From: Pseudobythopirellula maris
GTDB lineage: Bacteria; Planctomycetota; Planctomycetia; Pirellulales; Lacipirellulaceae
Length of the DNA: 64,000 nt
Reading direction: 5' to 3'
Assembly: GCF_007859945.1 (NCBI RefSeq)
Contig: NZ_SJPQ01000001.1
Coordinates: forward strand, 1,054,001 to 1,118,000
Numbering within the stretch: the first letter of the stretch is position 1; every line of letters begins with the position of its first letter. Of this stretch, positions 60,090 to 64,000 are shown piece after piece. The position numbers and the translations under genes were made by a program. The notes below the pieces were generated by a model. The model searched no databases. It had not been told where the DNA came from and saw nothing but the letters and a program-made list of their open reading frames with translations.

Positions 60090-60800
60090 TCATGACGCCG
60101 GCGTGTAGAGCAGGCAGCCGCACGACTTGCAGAATGTCGGCTTGTTGAGCTTCAGATCGCCCTGCATGTTGAGCGTAATCGACTGGCCGCAGCCGCCACA
60201 CACGCCGCCTTCTGACTCGGCCAGCCCGTCGGCGCCTTTGCTGCGGATGACGCGTTCGTAGTCGTCCTTGAACTCCGACGGGAGCGCGCTCTCGGCCGTG
60301 GTGAGCTGGACCTCTAGTCGGCCGATCTCGTCGCGGAGCTTCGCGGCCGTCTCCTTCACTTTGGCGGTGACCTTCTCCAGTTCGTCGCGCCCCGCCTGCA
60401 GGGTCGCTTCCGCCTTGGCGGCGCCGGCGACGTATTGGTCGACCCGGCCGAGCATCTCGAGGATCTCGTCCTCGGCCACGCTGCTGGCCATCTCGGCGGC
60501 TTCGATCTGCTCCTTGAGCGTCTGGAACTCCTTGTTGCTGCTGGCGGTGTTGAGCTTGCCCTTCCACCCCTCGATCCGGGCCTCGTCGGTCTTCAGGTCG
60601 AGCTGCTTCTTGTCGGCCGCCATACGGGTTTGCTTGACCAACTCGTGAGACTCGGCGACCGCGGTCTCGAGCTTGGCGACATTCGCCCGGTGGGCCATCA
60701 CTTGCTTGGGGCCTCGCTCCAGGCGGCCGCGTAGGTCGGCCAGCTGGCTGTGGAGAAAGTGCAGGTCGCGAAGGGCCGCAGCTGAAATAGTCGTCGGCAT
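60090..60800 (-). CDS. Coiled-coil C4-type zinc-ribbon protein
   Basis: This 236-residue protein has two long helical coiled-coil regions (about 5-90 and 105-180) and a C-terminal zinc ribbon CGGCGQ ... CKSCGCLL. This is the COG1579 plan. Relatives include CdsZ-like tethering proteins and other nucleic-acid-associated factors, but no activity is established for this subgroup. It sits downstream of rpoD on the same strand, separated by a strong terminator. Confidence 0.88.
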   Translation of the reverse strand: MPTTISAAALRDLHFLHSQLADLRGRLERGPKQVMAHRANVAKLETAVAESHELVKQTRMAADKKQLDLKTDEARIEGWKGKLNTASSNKEFQTLKEQIEAAEMASSVAEDEILEMLGRVDQYVAGAAKAEATLQAGRDELEKVTAKVKETAAKLRDEIGRLEVQLTTAESALPSEFKDDYERVIRSKGADGLAESEGGVCGGCGQSITLNMQGDLKLNKPTFCKSCGCLLYTPAS

Positions 60801-60944
60801 GGCGTCGATCGCGGTAAAAGGGGCGCGGGGGGAGTAAGCGCTAAGGAGTTGGAAAAGAAGCCAATCGCCTTTATCACGGCTGCGAACGCCACGGGCAAGG
60901 CCCTAGGGCTCGCGTGGCTTGCCGCCTGAACGCCCCCGGCGCGT

Positions 60945-60979
60945 AAAAAACGCGACCGCCGAGCGGATCGGCGGTCGCG
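60945..60979 (-). terminator. Rho-independent terminator of rpoD
   Basis: A perfect 12-bp stem (cgcgaccgccga, 60951-60962, with 60968-60979) has a 5-base loop and is followed on the minus strand by six T (60945-60950). It lies 31 bases past the rpoD stop. This is the clearest terminator in the window. Confidence 0.93.
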
Positions 60980-61010
60980 TGGCGTTTTCTTGCGGTTCGG
61001 CACGCCCCGC

Positions 61011-62699
61011 TCAGGCGGCGGCCGATTCGACCTCGTCGTCCATCACGAGCGGGAACTCCGGCACGAAGCTCGAGAGCATCTGGCTGCGGACCGGGTTCTG
61101 CAGCTTGGCCACGGCCTTGGCCTCGATCTGGCGGACCCGCTCACGCGTGACCTTGAAGATGCGGCCGACCTCTTCGAGCGTGTACGAGTAGCCGTCGGCC
61201 AGGCCGTAGCGGAGTCGCACGATCTCGCGCTCGCGGTAGGTGAGCGTTTTGAGCAACTCGTCGATCCGCTCACGCAACAGGCCGTTGTTGGCCAGCTTGG
61301 TGGGGTTCTCGGTCGAGTGGTCCTCGACGAACTCGCCGAAGCTGCAGTCGTCGCCGTCGCCGATCGGGCGGTCGAGGCTCACCGGGTGGCGGCCGATGTC
61401 GAGCACCCGCTCGGTCTCTTCGAGCGACACGCCCGAGGCGAGCGAGATCTCCTCGACACTCGGCTCGCGGCCGCGTTCCTGCTGGAGCCGCTTGGCCGTG
61501 TTGCGCAGCTTCGTGAGCACGTCGATCATGTGCACGGGGATGCGGATCGTGCGGGCCTGGTCGGCGATCGCGCGGGTGATCGCCTGGCGGATCCACCACG
61601 TGGCGTAAGTGCTGAACTTGAAGCCGCGGCGGTACTCGTACTTGTCGACCGCCCGCATCAGCCCGGTGTTGCCCTCTTGGATCAGGTCGAGGAACGACAG
61701 GCCGCGGTTGCGGTACTTCTTGGCGATCGACACGACGAGCCGCAGGTTGCCGCCCGAGAGCTCGCGTTTGACGTTCTCGAACTCGCGGTGCTGACGCCTC
61801 ACGGCGTCCGCACGGCAGCGGAGGCTGGTGGGCGTTTCGAGCGTGCGGCGGGCGATGGCCCGCAGCTCGGCCCGCACCGGCGCGAAACGGTGGGCCGGGG
61901 CGTCCGAGGCGCGCAGCTCGTCGAGCAGCTTGTGCAGGTGGTCGGCGCGCTCGGAGAACTGCTGGAGCTCCTTGATGAGCGGCTGCAAGCGACGCATCCT
62001 CAGGCTCAGCTCCTCGACCAGCGTGAGCATCTTCTCACGCCGACGCAGGTAGCGGCCGCGCGCCGCGTCCTTCGCCTCGGCCGTGGCGCCGTGGTGCGAC
62101 ATCAACGCGAAGTCGCTGCGCTGCTGCGTCATCAGGCCGCGGAGCGTGGCCAGGTTCGTCGGCATGCGGGCCGACACCTGCTCCTTGGTCAGCCCCTCGG
62201 TGAGCGACACCTTGATCGTGCGGTCGAACGGCAGCTCGCCGGCGTGGACCTGCTCGAGCACCTTCACGGTGGCCTCGAGGGCGTAGAACGAGCGGAGCAA
62301 ATTGCGGCGGAACCGCTTGCGGGTGAGCTCGATCTTCTTGGCCAGGGCGATCTCTTCCTCACGCGTCAGCAGCGGGATCTCCGCCATCTGCGAGAGGTAC
62401 ATCCGGATCGGGTCGCTCGAGCCGCTCGCGATCGGATCGTTGAGCAGGTGGCCGCGGTCGCCGCCATCGGCGGTCTGCGAGGCCTCGCCCGAGGCCTGCC
62501 GCGGGGCGTTCACGAGCTCCACGCCCATCCGCTCGACGGCGCCCAGGAGCGCTTCGATCTTCTCGGTGCCGTGGGTCTCGTCGGGCAGGTAGGCGTAAAC
62601 CTGATCGTAGGTGAGGTAGCCCTGCTTCTTGGCGAGGGCGCAGATCGTCGAAAGATTGCTATCGAGTAGGGTCACGGTTCGACTCCTCGCGTGCTTCAT
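61011..62699 (-). CDS. rpoD: Primary RNA polymerase sigma factor RpoD (sigma-70)
   Basis: This 562-residue housekeeping sigma factor has region 1.1 at the N-terminus ([20 protein letters not shown]-like), region 1.2 ([20 protein letters not shown]), a ~200-residue non-conserved insert, region 2 ([20 protein letters not shown], then [17 protein letters not shown]), region 3 ([18 protein letters not shown]) and region 4.2 HTH ([20 protein letters not shown]). It follows dnaG by 118 bases, as in the classical dnaG-rpoD macromolecular synthesis arrangement. Confidence 0.95.
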   Translation of the reverse strand: MKHARSRTVTLLDSNLSTICALAKKQGYLTYDQVYAYLPDETHGTEKIEALLGAVERMGVELVNAPRQASGEASQTADGGDRGHLLNDPIASGSSDPIRMYLSQMAEIPLLTREEEIALAKKIELTRKRFRRNLLRSFYALEATVKVLEQVHAGELPFDRTIKVSLTEGLTKEQVSARMPTNLATLRGLMTQQRSDFALMSHHGATAEAKDAARGRYLRRREKMLTLVEELSLRMRRLQPLIKELQQFSERADHLHKLLDELRASDAPAHRFAPVRAELRAIARRTLETPTSLRCRADAVRRQHREFENVKRELSGGNLRLVVSIAKKYRNRGLSFLDLIQEGNTGLMRAVDKYEYRRGFKFSTYATWWIRQAITRAIADQARTIRIPVHMIDVLTKLRNTAKRLQQERGREPSVEEISLASGVSLEETERVLDIGRHPVSLDRPIGDGDDCSFGEFVEDHSTENPTKLANNGLLRERIDELLKTLTYREREIVRLRYGLADGYSYTLEEVGRIFKVTRERVRQIEAKAVAKLQNPVRSQMLSSFVPEFPLVMDDEVESAAA

Positions 62700-62817
62700 G
62701 CACGCTGCTGAGGTGGCGATGGGTGAGTCGCTTGGCGACGCCCCGCGTGTAAGGCGGGCGCGGGACGAAGCGCGAGCGGGTGCGACTCGCCGGTCAGGCT
62801 TCCTGTCCGTCCGTGGA

Positions 62818-64000
62818 CTAGGATCCGGCCTGCCGGTTCTTGCGGGTAGCGAACAAGTTTTGGAGGGTTTCGGCTTCTTGCGTCGGGTCGAGGTCTCCTC
62901 TTTTCAAGGCGTTGATGCCGGCCTGGGTGTCGGCGTCGTCGCGGCGACGCTGGCGGCCGATCAGCAAGTCGTGAACGCGGCGGGCCCGGTCGCTCTCGGC
63001 GCGGTCCTGGGCCGATTCGTCGAGCTCGACGAGCAGGCTCTTGAGCCGCTCGTCTTCGCTGGCGAGCATCAGGCGGCTGACCACGGCGCCCTCTTGGCGG
63101 TCCGGGTCGAGCGCGCGAGACGCGAAGTCAAACACCCGCCGGCCTAGCTCCGAGCGGAAGTCGGCCGGCTCGAGCCCGGCCACGAGTTCGTTCGCCGTCG
63201 AGTGGTCGAGCAGCATGAGCTCGAGCGCCTCGCGGTCCCACACCGGGAGCGAAGACGCCTTGAGCCGCGGCGCGGTCTCCTCTAAAGACGGTTCTTCGCG
63301 ACGCACCGTCGCGGGGCGGCCCTCGCCGCGACGCAGTTCGGCGAGCCGGCGGCGGATCGCTTCTTCGGCCAAGCCGAAGCGGCGCGACAAGCGGGCGACC
63401 AGGCCCTGCTCACGCAGCATGACCGCCGAAGTCGCTTCGCCTAGCCCGACGCGCGTTTTGGCGAGCGTGGCGAGCACTTGCTCAACCGCCCGCGTGGCGT
63501 CGTGCGTGTTGTCCGCGGTAAGGACCATTCCTTCGGTCGCCGTGCGCAGTTTGTGTTCCATCGCGTCGGGGGCGGCGGCAAGCAACGCTCGGAATGCGTC
63601 GGCGCCGCGGCCCTCGGTCTGCCCTTCCATGGGCGTACCAATAAAATCACACGGATCGATGTTATCGGGCAAGGTCAGAATACGCAGATCGACCTGATTC
63701 GCCACAAATAATTCGAGGATGTCGTTCGCACGCTTGCGTCCCGCCTCGTCGCCATCGAGCACGAGCGCAATGCTATCGGTGAAGCGGCGGATCAGTCGCA
63801 GGTGACGCTCGCCCAGGGCCGTGCCGCACACCGCCACCACGTTCTCCACGCCGTGCTGGTGGGCCATGATCACGTCCGTGTAGCCCTCCATCACCACGAT
63901 CTGCTCGAGCTTCTGCACCGAGTCCCGGGCCAGGTCCAGGGCGTAGAGCTGATCGCTCTTGGAGTACGTGGGCCCCTCGGGCGAGTTGACGTACTTGGCC
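62818..64000 (-). CDS. dnaG: DNA primase DnaG (C-terminal part; 5' end beyond the window)
   Basis: The frame runs off the right edge. Residues at the edge ([20 protein letters not shown]) belong to the RNA polymerase domain, followed by the TOPRIM motifs [17 protein letters not shown] and [14 protein letters not shown], then a C-terminal helicase-binding-like region rich in Arg/Glu. The zinc-binding N-terminus must lie outside. The GTG at 63918 is internal. rpoD follows on the same strand. Confidence 0.95.
   Translation of the reverse strand, partial: AKYVNSPEGPTYSKSDQLYALDLARDSVQKLEQIVVMEGYTDVIMAHQHGVENVVAVCGTALGERHLRLIRRFTDSIALVLDGDEAGRKRANDILELFVANQVDLRILTLPDNIDPCDFIGTPMEGQTEGRGADAFRALLAAAPDAMEHKLRTATEGMVLTADNTHDATRAVEQVLATLAKTRVGLGEATSAVMLREQGLVARLSRRFGLAEEAIRRRLAELRRGEGRPATVRREEPSLEETAPRLKASSLPVWDREALELMLLDHSTANELVAGLEPADFRSELGRRVFDFASRALDPDRQEGAVVSRLMLASEDERLKSLLVELDESAQDRAESDRARRVHDLLIGRQRRRDDADTQAGINALKRGDLDPTQEAETLQNLFATRKNRQAGS

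Noticed and set aside
1-64000. rRNA, tRNA, insertion sequence, integrase, prophage or CRISPR
   Set aside because: No transposase, integrase or phage-like protein, no tRNA-like cloverleaf and no regularly spaced direct repeats were recognised by eye; a tRNAscan-SE and CRISPR search would confirm.

Overview
The window is high-GC bacterial chromosome that reads as a planctomycete, most likely Pirellulales and near Lacipirellulaceae. This assignment is an inference from gene types: a DUF1559 pseudopilin-like protein, PEP-CTERM sorting tails ending in Pro-Glu-Pro, a dockerin-like tail on a secreted esterase, an ECF sigma factor overlapping a receptor-type Ser/Thr kinase, an M56 peptidase with a long carboxypeptidase-regulatory-like body, and an inverse-autotransporter-like giant protein. 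No rRNA, tRNA, CRISPR array, insertion sequence or prophage was seen.

Layout. 1-5.8 kb: 3' part of a giant M56-peptidase/thioredoxin membrane protein. 6.0-13.1 kb: one operon for a type II secretion/type IV pilus-like machine (GspE ATPase, three consecutive GspF-like proteins, three pseudopilin-like proteins, DUF1559 protein), with its last five genes joined by 4-nt ATGA overlaps. 13.2-17.2 kb: a kinase-periplasmic-sensor fusion, its overlapping ECF sigma factor, and a divergent response regulator whose phospho-acceptor Asp appears to be Glu. 17.3-27.6 kb: HemQ, a PEP-CTERM vanadium haloperoxidase, a secreted phosphatase/nuclease, upp-nupC-hpt nucleobase salvage, a PEP-CTERM GDSL esterase and an SDR/DUF2867 protein. 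27.7-38.4 kb, all minus strand: efflux adaptor, RND pump, mnmE, deoC, two tandem purine nucleoside phosphorylases, deoA, cdd. 38.7-48.6 kb: pgsA-CPBP-DUF167, rimO, a stand-alone IrrE-type metalloprotease, rlmKL behind a periplasmic HAD protein, a fungal-type cytosine deaminase and a zinc-finger protein. 48.7-53.7 kb: inverse-autotransporter-like giant. 54.0-64.0 kb: purU, HDOD protein, AAA ATPase, dcd, nth, greA, coiled-coil zinc-ribbon protein, rpoD and the 3' part of dnaG.

A metabolic theme runs through the window. NupC imports nucleosides. The two phosphorylases, DeoA, DeoC and Cdd break them down. Upp, Hpt and the cytosine deaminase recover bases, and Dcd handles the dCTP branch.

The strongest unexplained structure is a set of dispersed, nested inverted repeats confined to intergenic gaps. 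One outer word (AACCGCCAAG-type) repeatedly encloses a second word (GACAGGAT-type). A different outer word (ACCACGAAGG-type) encloses another (CCCACGAATA-type). At least eight such elements are visible. They occupy most of short gaps between genes, including gaps inside putative operons.
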